Part shown: one piece after another, positions 27,104-35,545 of the stretch
Numbering within the stretch: position 1 is the stretch's first letter
How the letters are laid out: each line of letters starts with the position of its first letter
Assembly (NCBI RefSeq): GCF_014930455.1
Contig: NZ_JAAIYO010000005.1
Span: 310,001-374,000 of the forward strand
Source of the DNA: Corallococcus soli
Lineage (GTDB): Bacteria; Myxococcota; Myxococcia; Myxococcales; Myxococcaceae
Direction of reading: 5' to 3'
DNA: 64,000 bases
Translations under genes and position numbers: made by a program
The notes under the pieces: model-generated
The model's database searches: none
What the model saw: the letters and a program-made list of their open reading frames with translations, nothing else
Told to the model about the DNA's origin: nothing

Positions 27104-28669
27104 ATGGCTTCTTCGTCCCCTCCCCGGCACTTCCGGCCCGGGCTCCTCCTCATCCTGGCCCTGGCGGCCCTGTGGGGCTGTCGTCACTCCGACTCCCAGG
27201 TCCCGGCCGGACAGCCCTTCTCCGACGTGCAGTTCGACCTGACGGTGCCGCCGGAGACGCCGGTCGACGCCGCCATCTTCCTCACCGGCCCCAGCGCCAC
27301 GTTCGGAGGCCCGGAGGGACCGGGGCTGGAGATGGTCTACCAGGGTGGCCGGGTGTTCAGCCTGAAGGCCCGGCTGCCCAAGGGCACCGCCTTCACCTAC
27401 GCGGTGCGGATGACGGCGCCCGTGGCCCGGGTGGCGCTGGATGCCGCGGGGGTGCCGGAGGCGGATCGCACCGTCACCGTCCATGAGAACGAGGAGAATG
27501 TCGCACTGTCGGTGGAGCGCTTCGGACCGGCGGAGGGGGAGACAGGCGCCCGCACCGTGTTCATCGTGAAGACGCCGGACATCACGCCCCGGGATGCCAC
27601 GGTGTGGTTGTCCGGGAACCAGCCGGAGCTGGGGAACTGGAACGGCGCGGAGGTGGCGCTTTCCAGGGCCGTGGACAACGCTCATGCCGGTGCCGTCACC
27701 TTCCCGGTGGGGTCGGCCCTGGAGTTCAAGGTGACGCGCGGTTCGTGGGAGACGGTGGAGAAGAGCGACACGGGCGCGGAGGTGGCCAACCACACCTTCA
27801 CGACGGGCGCCGGCTTCGAACGCGTGTCCGTGGTGGTGGGCGGGTGGGCGGACCTCTCCACCCCGCCGCCGGTGGACCCCACGCTCACCGGAGACGTGCG
27901 CTACCTGCGCGCCGTGACGCCCACGGACGCGACGCTGAAGCCGCGCGACGTCATCGTCTGGCTGCCGCCCGGCTATGAAGCGGACACCCAGCGCCGCTAC
28001 CCGGTGCTCTACCTGCACGACGGCCAGAACCTGATGGACGTCGCCACCGCGTTCGCCGGGGAGTGGAACGTGGATGAGACGGCGCAGGCGCTGGTGCAGG
28101 CCGGTGAGGTGGAGCCGCTCATCCTCGTGGGCGTCTACAACACGTCCGACCGCATCGCGGAGTACACGCCGGTGCCCTTCCCTCCCGAGTACCCGGACGC
28201 GGGCCGCGCGGACGCCTACGGCCAGTTCCTCATCCACGAGCTGAAGCCGCGCATCGACGCGGAGTTCCGGACGAAGCCGGGGCCGGAGTCCACCGGGCTC
28301 GCGGGCTCGTCGCTGGGTGGGCTGGTGACGCTGTCGCTGGGCCTGAAGCACCCGGGCGTCTTCAGCCGCCTGGGCGTGATGTCGCCGTCGGTGTGGTGGG
28401 CGGACCGGGACATCGTGCGCACGGTGGAGGCGCTGGGCTCGAAGCCCGCGCTGCGCATCTGGGAGGACATCGGCACCAACGAGGGCACCGGCAGCCAGGC
28501 GGAGACGGTGGAGGATGCCCAGGCGCTGCGTGACGCGCTGGTGGCCCGGGGCTGGGTGTTGGACACCGACCTGAAGTACACCGTGGTGCAGGGCGGCCAG
28601 CACAACGAGGCGGCCTGGTCCGCGCGCTTCGGTGACGTGCTGCGCTTCCTCTTCCCCCCCGTACCGTGA
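27104..28669 (+). CDS. Lipoprotein esterase of the IroE/esterase-D type with a CBM20-like domain
   Basis: A 521-residue lipoprotein (LLLILALAALWGC, Cys near 26). Residues about 40-140 and 145-245 are beta-sandwich modules; the second (WLSGNQPELGNWNGAEVAL, ALEFKVTRGSWETVEK) matches the starch-binding-like CBM20 pattern. From about 265 it is an alpha/beta hydrolase of the enterobactin-esterase/esterase-D type: YPVLYLHDGQNLMD, GLAGSSLGG with nucleophile Ser403, and QGGQHNEAAW with the likely catalytic His near 504. The start codon of the next gene overlaps this stop (GTGA). Substrate unknown; acetylated polysaccharides or siderophore esters are possibilities only. Confidence 0.9.
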   Translation: MASSSPPRHFRPGLLLILALAALWGCRHSDSQVPAGQPFSDVQFDLTVPPETPVDAAIFLTGPSATFGGPEGPGLEMVYQGGRVFSLKARLPKGTAFTYAVRMTAPVARVALDAAGVPEADRTVTVHENEENVALSVERFGPAEGETGARTVFIVKTPDITPRDATVWLSGNQPELGNWNGAEVALSRAVDNAHAGAVTFPVGSALEFKVTRGSWETVEKSDTGAEVANHTFTTGAGFERVSVVVGGWADLSTPPPVDPTLTGDVRYLRAVTPTDATLKPRDVIVWLPPGYEADTQRRYPVLYLHDGQNLMDVATAFAGEWNVDETAQALVQAGEVEPLILVGVYNTSDRIAEYTPVPFPPEYPDAGRADAYGQFLIHELKPRIDAEFRTKPGPESTGLAGSSLGGLVTLSLGLKHPGVFSRLGVMSPSVWWADRDIVRTVEALGSKPALRIWEDIGTNEGTGSQAETVEDAQALRDALVARGWVLDTDLKYTVVQGGQHNEAAWSARFGDVLRFLFPPVP

Positions 28670-28995
28670 CGCACGCGCCGCTCCCCGCCACCCCGGATGG
28701 ACGCTACCTGGTGGTGGAGGGACGGCTGTGGCGCCGCTCCAACCCGGCGCTCGGGCCCCGGCAGCGCGAGCTGCTGGTGGCCGCGCTGATGCGGGCCCGC
28801 GCGGACGTGGGCCGGGCGAAGCGCGCGAAGGACGCGGCGGCCGAGCGCCGAGCCCGGGCCCGCGTCCACCGCGCCAAGGTGGGCCTGGGCGAGCGGGGCG
28901 CGCCGTGGTGGACCGACGGTGCCCCGGACTTCAACCGGCACCTCGTGCGCAACACGCCGTATGCAGCGTGGTTCCGGGACCTCGCCGTCCCCTGA
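28666..28995 (+). CDS. Small conserved basic protein, unknown function
   Basis: A 109-residue protein rich in Arg and Ala (GRYLVVEGRLWRRSNPALG, helix QRELLVAALMRARADVGRAKRAKDAAAERRARARVHRAKVGLGERGAPWWTDG). The start is GTG within the stop of the esterase gene (4-base overlap), so it is translationally coupled to it. The first phrase (DGRYLVV.GRLWRRSNP) recurs in small conserved hypothetical proteins of Proteobacteria. No function is assigned. The central helix is strongly basic. Confidence 0.75.
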   Translation: MTHAPLPATPDGRYLVVEGRLWRRSNPALGPRQRELLVAALMRARADVGRAKRAKDAAAERRARARVHRAKVGLGERGAPWWTDGAPDFNRHLVRNTPYAAWFRDLAVP

Positions 28996-29030
28996 GCTGT
29001 CGTCCCTCCCCCAAGCCAAGGAAGTGCCTC

Positions 29031-30284
29031 ATGCGTCATGCGTGGAATCGGATGTCGTCGTGGCTCCTGCCGTCGTTGCTGCTGGTGGCGTGCGGGCCGT
29101 CGGAGGAGCCGGTGGAGCCCGCCGACGAGGTCGGCACGAGCGCGCAGGCCGTGCTGTATCCGCCGCCCGCGCCGTCCAGCGGAGACATCGTGGACAGCAC
29201 GGCGTTCCTGGGCCCGTTGGGGCTCAACAGCTTCGTGCAGACGGGCTTCACCACGAACCCGCAGTACCTGTCGTTCAGCTTCAAGGTGGCCGCCGGCGCG
29301 CAGGTGCGCCTGGAGGTGACGCACGGGGGCAGCAGCATGGGCCTGGACACGGGCCTGTTCATCTACGGTCCGAAGGACGCGAACGGCGGCTACGGCACCA
29401 CGCTGCGCGCGCAGGACGACGACGCGGGCTATGGCCAGCTCAGCAAGGTGAACAGCCTGACGCTGGCGCAGGGCGGTGAGTACCTGGCGGTGGTGAGCAC
29501 CGGCACGGGCGCGGGCAAGCAGTTCCGCCTGGTGCTGGGCTGCCTCAACAGCGCCTGCGTGGACCCGTCGCTGTTCACGGCCTGCGACCTGGACGTGGCC
29601 ACGCGCATCGAGGTGTGTGACGAGAGCGTGGTGGAGACGCAGGGCCTGACGCCCGCGCAGGCGCTCCCGCAGTGCACGGACGCGCAGGACGCGCACGCGG
29701 CCTTCATGGAGAACTGCCTCGTGTCCTCCGGCGCGAAGCCCTGGTGCGCGGACGGCGAGGCGGCCTTCACCACGAAGATGTGGCCGGTGTGCAAGGACTT
29801 CTACCACCGCTACTACGGCGCGGGGCCGCTGCCCCTCACGCAGCTCCCGCTGGGCAGCACGCTCCAGGCGGCGCAGGCGGCGGGCCACACGCGCTGCAAG
29901 ACGGGGGAGAACTGGTGTGACGAGTCCCTGTGGGCCCTCAACGTGCCCTCCGTGGTCGGCACGCCGCCCGTGTCCCTGGACCGCGTGGCGGAAGGGGCGT
30001 TCGCGTCCATCCCCGCGTTGAGCGCGAACCAGAACCTCCAGTTCGAGCGCCTGGAGGACCTGACGTACGCGGAGTTCGGCGACCACGTGGAGCAGTTCTT
30101 CCCGGAGCTGGTGGCCGCGCTGCCGGGCGCGCTGGGCAATGACACGGAGGTGGCCCAGGTGGCGCGCTTCTACGCGAGCGAGCCGGTGGCCCCGGGCGCG
30201 AAGGACTACCACGGCGTCTACGTCGTCTACTTCCCGGTGTCGCACCAGACGGCGGTGTTCTGGCTCATCCGGCATGAAATCTGA
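29031..30284 (+). CDS. Secreted lipoprotein of unknown function
   Basis: A 417-residue protein with a lipoprotein signal (MSSWLLPSLLLVACGPS). An N-terminal half (about 50-170) has the look of a bacterial pre-peptidase C-terminal/CUB-like beta-sandwich (AAGAQVRLEVTHGG, LDTGLFIYGPKD, SLTLAQGGEYLAVVSTGTGAGKQFRLVLGC), and a Cys-rich second half contains ACVDPSLFTACDLD, CLVSSGAKPWCADGEAAF and KTGENWCDESLW. ATG 29031 follows AAGGA at the usual distance. It starts 35 bases after the small basic protein gene. I do not recognise an activity. Confidence 0.8.
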   Translation: MRHAWNRMSSWLLPSLLLVACGPSEEPVEPADEVGTSAQAVLYPPPAPSSGDIVDSTAFLGPLGLNSFVQTGFTTNPQYLSFSFKVAAGAQVRLEVTHGGSSMGLDTGLFIYGPKDANGGYGTTLRAQDDDAGYGQLSKVNSLTLAQGGEYLAVVSTGTGAGKQFRLVLGCLNSACVDPSLFTACDLDVATRIEVCDESVVETQGLTPAQALPQCTDAQDAHAAFMENCLVSSGAKPWCADGEAAFTTKMWPVCKDFYHRYYGAGPLPLTQLPLGSTLQAAQAAGHTRCKTGENWCDESLWALNVPSVVGTPPVSLDRVAEGAFASIPALSANQNLQFERLEDLTYAEFGDHVEQFFPELVAALPGALGNDTEVAQVARFYASEPVAPGAKDYHGVYVVYFPVSHQTAVFWLIRHEI

Positions 30285-30347
30285 GACAGGGCCGGTGACA
30301 TGCGCATGCGGTGCGCCGGACGCCAACCGCTGACCTGAGCTGTCCTG

Positions 30348-30389
30348 AAGGCCCCCTGCCCACGCATCGTGGACCGGGGGCCTTCTCGT
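30348..30389 (+). terminator. Intrinsic terminator
   Basis: AAGGCCCCC and its exact complement GGGGGCCTT (30348-30356 and 30376-30384) flank a 19-base loop and are followed by the T-rich CTCGTCTT. It lies 63 bases after the secreted lipoprotein gene and would end the 27104-30284 transcript. Confidence 0.75.
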
Positions 30390-30496
30390 CTTCACCCCGG
30401 GGTCTCCGCGCGCTTCCGAAGGATCGCCTCCAAGTACCGGAAGTTCGGCCCCGTCATCACGAACTGTCGGAGCGGCGGCGCCTAGGATGCTCCGAC

Positions 30497-31711
30497 ATGG
30501 ACTTCCAGGCGCGACTCGAGGCGCTCACGCACCAACTCCGGCCCTGGTCCCCACTCTGGTCCCGCTCCATCCTCCAGGGCTGGCCCGGGTCCGGCGCCGC
30601 CTGGCCCGAGGAATGGCTGGCCTATGCCCGGTCACTCGATGAAGCGGGCGAGCGGCAGTTGGACCAGGGGGCGCTCGTGGGCGTCCCGCCTCCGTCCTTG
30701 AGCACGCTCCTGGGCGCGCTCCAGGAGCTGACGGCGCTGCCCTGGCACGAGGGCCATCACGCGCTGACAGTCGCCCAGACGCAGGGGCTCAGCGCCAAGA
30801 AGACCCACGAACTCGGGCGGGTGCTCGACCTGCTCGCGCCCAGGACGCGCTTCATCCGCGAGGCGGTCGATATCGGCGGCGGCATGGGACACCTTGCCCG
30901 CCTCTGTGCGCGGACGTTCGGGTGGACCTTTCACAGCATCGACCGGGACGCCGCGTTGCAGGACAAGGGCCGGCGGTGGCTGACGAGAACCCACTCCCTG
31001 AACGGGGACACCCTGTGTTTCATCCAGGCCTCCGTCGAGGACGGGCTCCAGCCGAGGATTGATCCGCTCTTCTCCGGCCGGGACCGGGCCTCCATCGGTC
31101 TGCACACCTGCGGGCCGCTCGCCCTCACGCAGCTCCGCAAGAGCCAGGGGGCGGGCTTCGTCCTGAACATCGGCTGCTGCTACGACAAGCTGGAGACCCC
31201 ACGCGACTACCCCGTCTCCCGCTTCGGGGGCGTGCATCCGCTGCCCTTCACCCCGCATGCGCTGGCGCTGACGACGCGGGGACGGCATCACAAGACCGAA
31301 GCGGAGTTCGCGCGGATGAAGCGGGTGTACGCGTGGCGCTTCGCGTTCGGTCTCCTGTCGAGGCGGTGCTTTCCGGAGCGCGGCTTCGTGAGGGCAGGAG
31401 ACGCGCCCCGGACGCTCTATGACGGACGCTTCGCCGTCTACGCGCGCGACCGCCTGAAGCGCTTGGACCTCGATCCCGGCATGACGGACGCCGAGCTGGA
31501 TGCCTTCGAGGAGTCTGTTCGCGCCGAGGCGCGGGACCTCCTGCTCTGCCATCTGCTGAGGGACCGCTTCGCGAGGCCATTGGAGGTCGTGCTCCTGCTG
31601 GATCGCGCTCTCCTCCTAGAGGACCTGGGCTTCCAGGTCGAACTCCTCCAGCTCTTTGATCCGCGCCTGTCTCCGCGCAACCTCGCGCTCGTCGCGTCGC
31701 GGAGCGATTGA
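30497..31711 (+). CDS. METTL25-like SAM-dependent methyltransferase
   Basis: A 404-residue protein. DIGGGMGHLARLCA (125-138) is a class I methyltransferase SAM loop. GLHTCGPLALTQLR (201-214) and NIGCCYDKLE (224-233) match the signature phrases of the METTL25/RRNAD1 group (Methyltransf_32), which is best known in eukaryotes. ATG 30497 is chosen because METTL25-like similarity begins shortly after and the longer frame from 30311 crosses the terminator. In eukaryotes METTL25 members act on ribosomal protein; the bacterial substrate is unknown. It ends at a strong hairpin shared with the convergent hydroxylase gene. Confidence 0.82.
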   Translation: MDFQARLEALTHQLRPWSPLWSRSILQGWPGSGAAWPEEWLAYARSLDEAGERQLDQGALVGVPPPSLSTLLGALQELTALPWHEGHHALTVAQTQGLSAKKTHELGRVLDLLAPRTRFIREAVDIGGGMGHLARLCARTFGWTFHSIDRDAALQDKGRRWLTRTHSLNGDTLCFIQASVEDGLQPRIDPLFSGRDRASIGLHTCGPLALTQLRKSQGAGFVLNIGCCYDKLETPRDYPVSRFGGVHPLPFTPHALALTTRGRHHKTEAEFARMKRVYAWRFAFGLLSRRCFPERGFVRAGDAPRTLYDGRFAVYARDRLKRLDLDPGMTDAELDAFEESVRAEARDLLLCHLLRDRFARPLEVVLLLDRALLLEDLGFQVELLQLFDPRLSPRNLALVASRSD

Positions 31712-31747
31712 GCGCGTGCCGGCCCCCAGGAGAGCGGGCACGCGCTC
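31710..31747. terminator. Bidirectional hairpin between convergent genes
   Basis: GAGCGCGTGCC (31710-31720) and its exact 11-base complement (31737-31747) enclose a 16-base loop, exactly in the gap between the methyltransferase stop and the hydroxylase stop. No clear U-tract on either side. It probably serves both convergent transcripts. Confidence 0.65.
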
Positions 31748-31750
31748 CTC

Positions 31751-32998
31751 TCAGCCTGGGAAGGCAGTCGTCTGGGATTTCCGGCCAGCGCCACCGCGCG
31801 CCACCCGCAACCAGACCAGCGAGACCATCAGCCACGACGCCGTGAGCGCGCTCCACGCCGGAGGCGCGCTGGCCCCCACCAGCCACAGCGTCACCCCCAC
31901 GCCCATGGCGAGCACCCGCGCGAGCTCCAGCGGTTCGCTCCACCGCTTCGACTCCAGCATCCCGCTCCAGGCGGTCGCCATCGCCCAGAGCAGCAGGCTC
32001 AACGCGACCTTCTGCCAGCCCGACAGCGGTGAGGCATGGTGGCTCACCAGGAGCATGAACGGCATCGACGCGAACAATTGGAAGACGAGGTAGCCGCGGA
32101 CGCCGGACAGCTCCTGGGAGTGGTACTTCACCTCCGCCCCCTCCTGCATCCAGTACCCCAACGCGCGCGGAGGGAGGTCCGAGGGCCGCCAGCCCGTGGG
32201 CATCACCCAGATGCGCAGCCGGTCCCACAGGCTCTTCGTGGCGACGGCGTCCGCGACGAGCCGGGCCCACCCCTGGAAGTTGATGACCGTGGGGTCCCAG
32301 GTGTTCGCCGGGGTGGTCAGGCCGTAGGAGCACTCCTCGGTCTCCTCCGCGTAGGTGCCGAACATCCGGTCCCAGATGATGAGGAAGCCCGCGTAGTTCT
32401 TGTCGATGTAGGCGTCGTTTCGCGCGTGGTGCACGCGGTGGTGCGACGGCGTGTTCAGCCACGACTCCACCCACCGGGGGAGCTTGGGGATGACCCGCGT
32501 ATGCGGGATGAACTGGAGCACCAGGTGGAAGGCCACCATCGCCAGCACCGCCTCCGGCGGGAAGCCCACCACCACCAGCGGCCAGTAGAAGAGGAACGAG
32601 AAGAGCCGCTGCGTCACGCTCGCGCGCAAGGCCACCGCGTAGTTGAGCTCCTCGGTGGAGTGGTGCGGCGAGTGGGCCGCCCAGCCGATGTTGGTGCGGT
32701 GCCCGAAGCGGTGGAACCAGTAGAAGAGGAAGTCCACGCCCAGGAAGAGCGCCACCAGCGACAGCGGCGACGAAGCGTCCAGTTGCCACGGTGCGTACTG
32801 GCCCAGCTGCGTGAAGAGGGGCAGCACCAGCAGGGCCACCGCGACGTTGACGCACTGGTTCATCACCGCCGTGCCCATGCTCGCGATGGAGTCCTGGAAG
32901 CTGTAGTAGCCGTTGCGTCGCGCCACGCACCAGGCGAACTCCGCCAGGGCCAGGGCGATGACGAAGGGCGTGGCCACGGCATAGACGTTGAGGGACAT
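31751..32998 (-). CDS. Sterol desaturase/fatty acid hydroxylase family membrane protein
   Basis: A 415-residue membrane enzyme of the fatty acid hydroxylase superfamily. The di-iron His boxes are HRFGH (96-100), HSPHH (109-113) and HHRVHH (186-191), with several transmembrane helices before and after and a hydrophobic C-terminal extension (about 290-400). This family hydroxylates or desaturates sterols and lipid chains with O2; the substrate here cannot be read. Divergent from a Crp/Fnr regulator across 66 bases. A 5-4-5 inverted repeat in that gap is suitably placed to activate it (see the regulatory entry). Confidence 0.92.
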   Translation of the reverse strand: MSLNVYAVATPFVIALALAEFAWCVARRNGYYSFQDSIASMGTAVMNQCVNVAVALLVLPLFTQLGQYAPWQLDASSPLSLVALFLGVDFLFYWFHRFGHRTNIGWAAHSPHHSTEELNYAVALRASVTQRLFSFLFYWPLVVVGFPPEAVLAMVAFHLVLQFIPHTRVIPKLPRWVESWLNTPSHHRVHHARNDAYIDKNYAGFLIIWDRMFGTYAEETEECSYGLTTPANTWDPTVINFQGWARLVADAVATKSLWDRLRIWVMPTGWRPSDLPPRALGYWMQEGAEVKYHSQELSGVRGYLVFQLFASMPFMLLVSHHASPLSGWQKVALSLLLWAMATAWSGMLESKRWSEPLELARVLAMGVGVTLWLVGASAPPAWSALTASWLMVSLVWLRVARGGAGRKSQTTAFPG

Positions 32999-33006
32999 GC
33001 CCCCGG

Positions 33007-33047
33007 TATATGTTTCCCGAAGCCCCCTCCGCCTTAACCCAGGTCAA
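33007..33047 (-). promoter_or_regulatory. Crp/Fnr-type operator and -10 box in the hydroxylase promoter
   Basis: TTAAC-CCAG-GTCAA at 33034-33047 is a near-palindrome with the 5-4-5 geometry of Crp/Fnr boxes (plus strand). On the minus strand CATATA at 33012-33007 can act as -10, and there is no recognisable -35 at the right distance. The repeat centre is about 41 bases before the predicted start point near 33000, the class II activation position. The same repeat lies 17 bases before the GTG of the regulator gene. The predicted start point almost coincides with the hydroxylase ATG. Confidence 0.5.
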
Positions 33048-33064
33048 GCCCAGGTCCCCGCGAC

Positions 33065-33652
33065 GTGAGATTCCCGAAGCTCTTCGAGCGCCTCGCCGCC
33101 CTGGTCCCGCTCCCGCCCGAGGAGTGGGCGAAGGCCGAAGCCGTGGCGAGGGAGCAGTCGCTCGCGAAGCGGGAACACTTCATGCGTCCGGGGGACGCGG
33201 CGGACCGGTTCGCCGTGGTGCTCCAGGGCGTCTTCCGGGGCGTGCGCGTGTCTCCAAGCGGGGTCGAGTCCATCAAGGCCTTCCGCGCCGAGGGAGAGCT
33301 GATCGGCGCCTATGCGGAGATGTTGCAGCGGCTGCCGTCCATGACTTCGATTGAAGCGCTCGAACCGAGCCACGTGCTGGTGTTCCAGACGCAGGACTTC
33401 CAGCAGTTGGAGCGGGGCCACGTGTGCTGGGAGCGGCTGGCGCGCCGGGTGGCGGAGCAGCACTTCGTCCTCAAGGAGCGCCGTGAGCAGGACTTCCTGG
33501 AACTGTCCGCGGAGGAGCGCCTCGTGAAGTTCTGGGAGGAGCATCCCCACCTGAAGGGGAGGATTCCCCAGCGCGACGTGGCGGCCTACCTCGGCATCAC
33601 CGAGGTGGCCCTGAGCCGCATCATGTCGCGGCGCCGCAAGCGGGCGGAGTGA
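33065..33652 (+). CDS. Crp/Fnr-family transcriptional regulator
   Basis: A 195-residue regulator: N-terminal cyclic-nucleotide-binding-like domain (FMRPGDAADRFAVVLQGVFRGVRVSPSGVESIKAF, ELIGAYAEMLQRLPSMTSIEAL) and a C-terminal winged helix (GRIPQRDVAAYLGITEVALSRIMSRRRK). No Fe-S Cys cluster is seen at the N-terminus, so it is not a classical FNR. The start is GTG 33065 with a poor site. It shares a 66-base divergent promoter with the hydroxylase gene and is therefore its likely regulator, perhaps also of itself; this pairing of a Crp/Fnr gene with a sterol-desaturase-type gene is inferred from arrangement and from the operator. Confidence 0.88.
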   Translation: MRFPKLFERLAALVPLPPEEWAKAEAVAREQSLAKREHFMRPGDAADRFAVVLQGVFRGVRVSPSGVESIKAFRAEGELIGAYAEMLQRLPSMTSIEALEPSHVLVFQTQDFQQLERGHVCWERLARRVAEQHFVLKERREQDFLELSAEERLVKFWEEHPHLKGRIPQRDVAAYLGITEVALSRIMSRRRKRAE

Positions 33653-33858
33653 GCGGGCCCGCTGCTGGTGAGCGCAACGGATGCGGTGGGAAACGGGAGC
33701 GAAGGTCCAAGCCAGGCCCGACCTCACCCCCGGCCTCGAAACCAGCCATGTCTGGCCTGGGGCTGAGCGGATGTGGGAACGTCAATGCACCCACCACGCA
33801 ATGACTCACTCCACCTCATGCTCCACCCCAGGCCCGAAGCCACAGTGAGTCTCCCGCG

Positions 33859-34140
33859 ATGAAACGTACGTCCGCGCCGCCTCCACGGCTGACCGTCAAG
33901 CAGGTGAGCCACGACCGCGAGCCATTCGGCGACTATCACTATGAAATCTTCCGCGAGGGGACGCTCGTCGCCCGGTACGCTCACGACTACCGTGGCGACG
34001 GGACCTGGATCGTGTTCGTGGGCGGCCGCAAGGAGGCAAGCCCTGGCGTCAGGGAGTTCCTGGAGGGGGGCGGTCCGCAGCCGCTGCGTCTGTCGGACAA
34101 GGCCGTGCGCTTCCTGACGGCACGGCTCCCCTTGGTTTAG
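33859..34140 (+). CDS. Hypothetical small protein
   Basis: A 93-residue soluble protein (MKRTSAPPPRLTVKQVSHDREPFG, then DYHYEIFREGTLVARYAHDYRGDGTWIVFVGG and FLEGGGPQPLRLSDKAVRFLTARL). It has a beta-hairpin-rich middle and no signal peptide or known motif. Codon bias is like the neighbourhood, which supports it being real. It stands alone between the Crp/Fnr gene and the convergent radical SAM gene. Function unknown. Confidence 0.65.
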   Translation: MKRTSAPPPRLTVKQVSHDREPFGDYHYEIFREGTLVARYAHDYRGDGTWIVFVGGRKEASPGVREFLEGGGPQPLRLSDKAVRFLTARLPLV

Positions 34141-34335
34141 GACAGATGTGGAGAGGCAGGCCACGCGGGGGCGCAGATCCAGATGGCGTTCGGTAAGGCC
34201 TGCGGCCCCGGAGGGCCACGAGAGGCTCGTCAGCGTGGCCGCAGTGCACGTCGTGAGGGGTGAGCAGACCCAGGTGCAGGAGGCGCGCTCTCCAGCCGCA
34301 GCAGCGGCCCGCAGCAGCCCGTGCATCGCTCCGAC

Positions 34336-35454
34336 CTAGAAGGCATACCGCACGCGGCAGTACGGCAGGTGCCGCGCGAGCAGCTCCTGGAACTCCGCCA
34401 CGTGGCGCCCCTTGAAGCCGGTGCGATAGCGCACGTTGACGCCGCCGCCCTGGGACACCTTGGTCTCCTGGATCTCCGGCGTCCACAGCACGGCCTCCGC
34501 CTTCGGATGCCAGCGCAGGTTCACCTCGTGCAGGCCGGCGTTGTGCGTGAGGAAGATGATCTCACACGCGAGCTGCGCCTTCGCCGCGGCGCCAATGCCG
34601 TCATCCACCTGCTGGAACAGCTCCGCGTAGGCGTCCTGCCAGCCCTCCTGGAGGACCACGGGAGAGAAGTTGAGGTGCACCTCGTAGCCAGCGGCCACGA
34701 AGTCGTCGATGGCGGCGATGCGCTCCGCGATGGGGTCCGTGCGCACGTCCAGCAGCTTCGCCTGCGCATGGGGCATCAGGCTGAAGCGCACGCGCGTCTT
34801 GCCCTTGGGTTCGTAGGTGAGCAGCTCGCGGTTGACCAGCTTGGTGGCGAAGCTGCCCTTGGCGTTGGGCAGCGTGGTGAACAGCCGCACCAGGTCCTTC
34901 ACGTTGTCGCTGAGGGCGGCGTCCGCGGAGCAGTCGCTGTTGCACCCGATGTCGTAGACCCAGTAGCGCGGATCCACGGTGTTGTGCACGAGCTTGGGTC
35001 CCCGCTTGTGCGCGTGCTTGCGGAGGGCCGCCGCGATGCCGTCGATGTTCACGAACACCGTGACGGGGTTCGCATAGCCCTTGTTGCGCGGGACGTAGCA
35101 GTACGCGCACGCCATCACGCAGCCGTTCGCCGTCGAAGGCGCGATGAAGTCCGAGCTGCGATCATTGGCGATGAAGGACAGCGTCTTCTTCACGCCCAGC
35201 ACCAGGGTGCTGCCCTTGATGCGGTTCCACGACTCCACGTTGCCGGCGTTGCCGAACAGGCCGGGGATGTTCTGGTGGGAAGGCACCACGACCCGCTCCG
35301 CGTCCGGGAAGCGCGCCAGGATCTCCCGGCCGCGCGCGTGCTCCTCCACCGCCGGCTCCAGGTAGATGCGCGACACCTTGAGCAGCCGGTCGAGCGGGCC
35401 AGGGCCCGGCGGGGGGCGTGCAGGCGGCTTCGGGGGGAAGAGGTCCAGGTTCAT
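34336..35454 (-). CDS. SplB-like radical SAM protein (spore photoproduct lyase family)
   Basis: A 372-residue radical SAM protein. The cluster motif NGCVMACAYCYVPRN has Cys112, Cys116 and Cys119 (CxxxCxxC). The flanks, PSHQNIPGLFGNAGNVESWNRIKGSTLVLG before and THNAGLHEVNLRWHPKAE and HLPYCRVRYAF after, follow the spore photoproduct lyase family pattern. Spore photoproduct lyase repairs 5-thyminyl-5,6-dihydrothymine in endospores; myxobacteria make myxospores, so a repair role there is speculation. The start is ATG 35454; a GTG one codon earlier is possible. The 195 bases before the convergent hypothetical gene hold nothing obvious. Confidence 0.85.
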   Translation of the reverse strand: MNLDLFPPKPPARPPPGPGPLDRLLKVSRIYLEPAVEEHARGREILARFPDAERVVVPSHQNIPGLFGNAGNVESWNRIKGSTLVLGVKKTLSFIANDRSSDFIAPSTANGCVMACAYCYVPRNKGYANPVTVFVNIDGIAAALRKHAHKRGPKLVHNTVDPRYWVYDIGCNSDCSADAALSDNVKDLVRLFTTLPNAKGSFATKLVNRELLTYEPKGKTRVRFSLMPHAQAKLLDVRTDPIAERIAAIDDFVAAGYEVHLNFSPVVLQEGWQDAYAELFQQVDDGIGAAAKAQLACEIIFLTHNAGLHEVNLRWHPKAEAVLWTPEIQETKVSQGGGVNVRYRTGFKGRHVAEFQELLARHLPYCRVRYAF

Positions 35455-35545
35455 CACCCGGCAGATTTAATCGCCTCCGGGTCCCGACGCATCCCCGGCG
35501 GCCCACCCCTTCCCACGGGCGGGCCACCGGGCGGCGGACGTGCCG

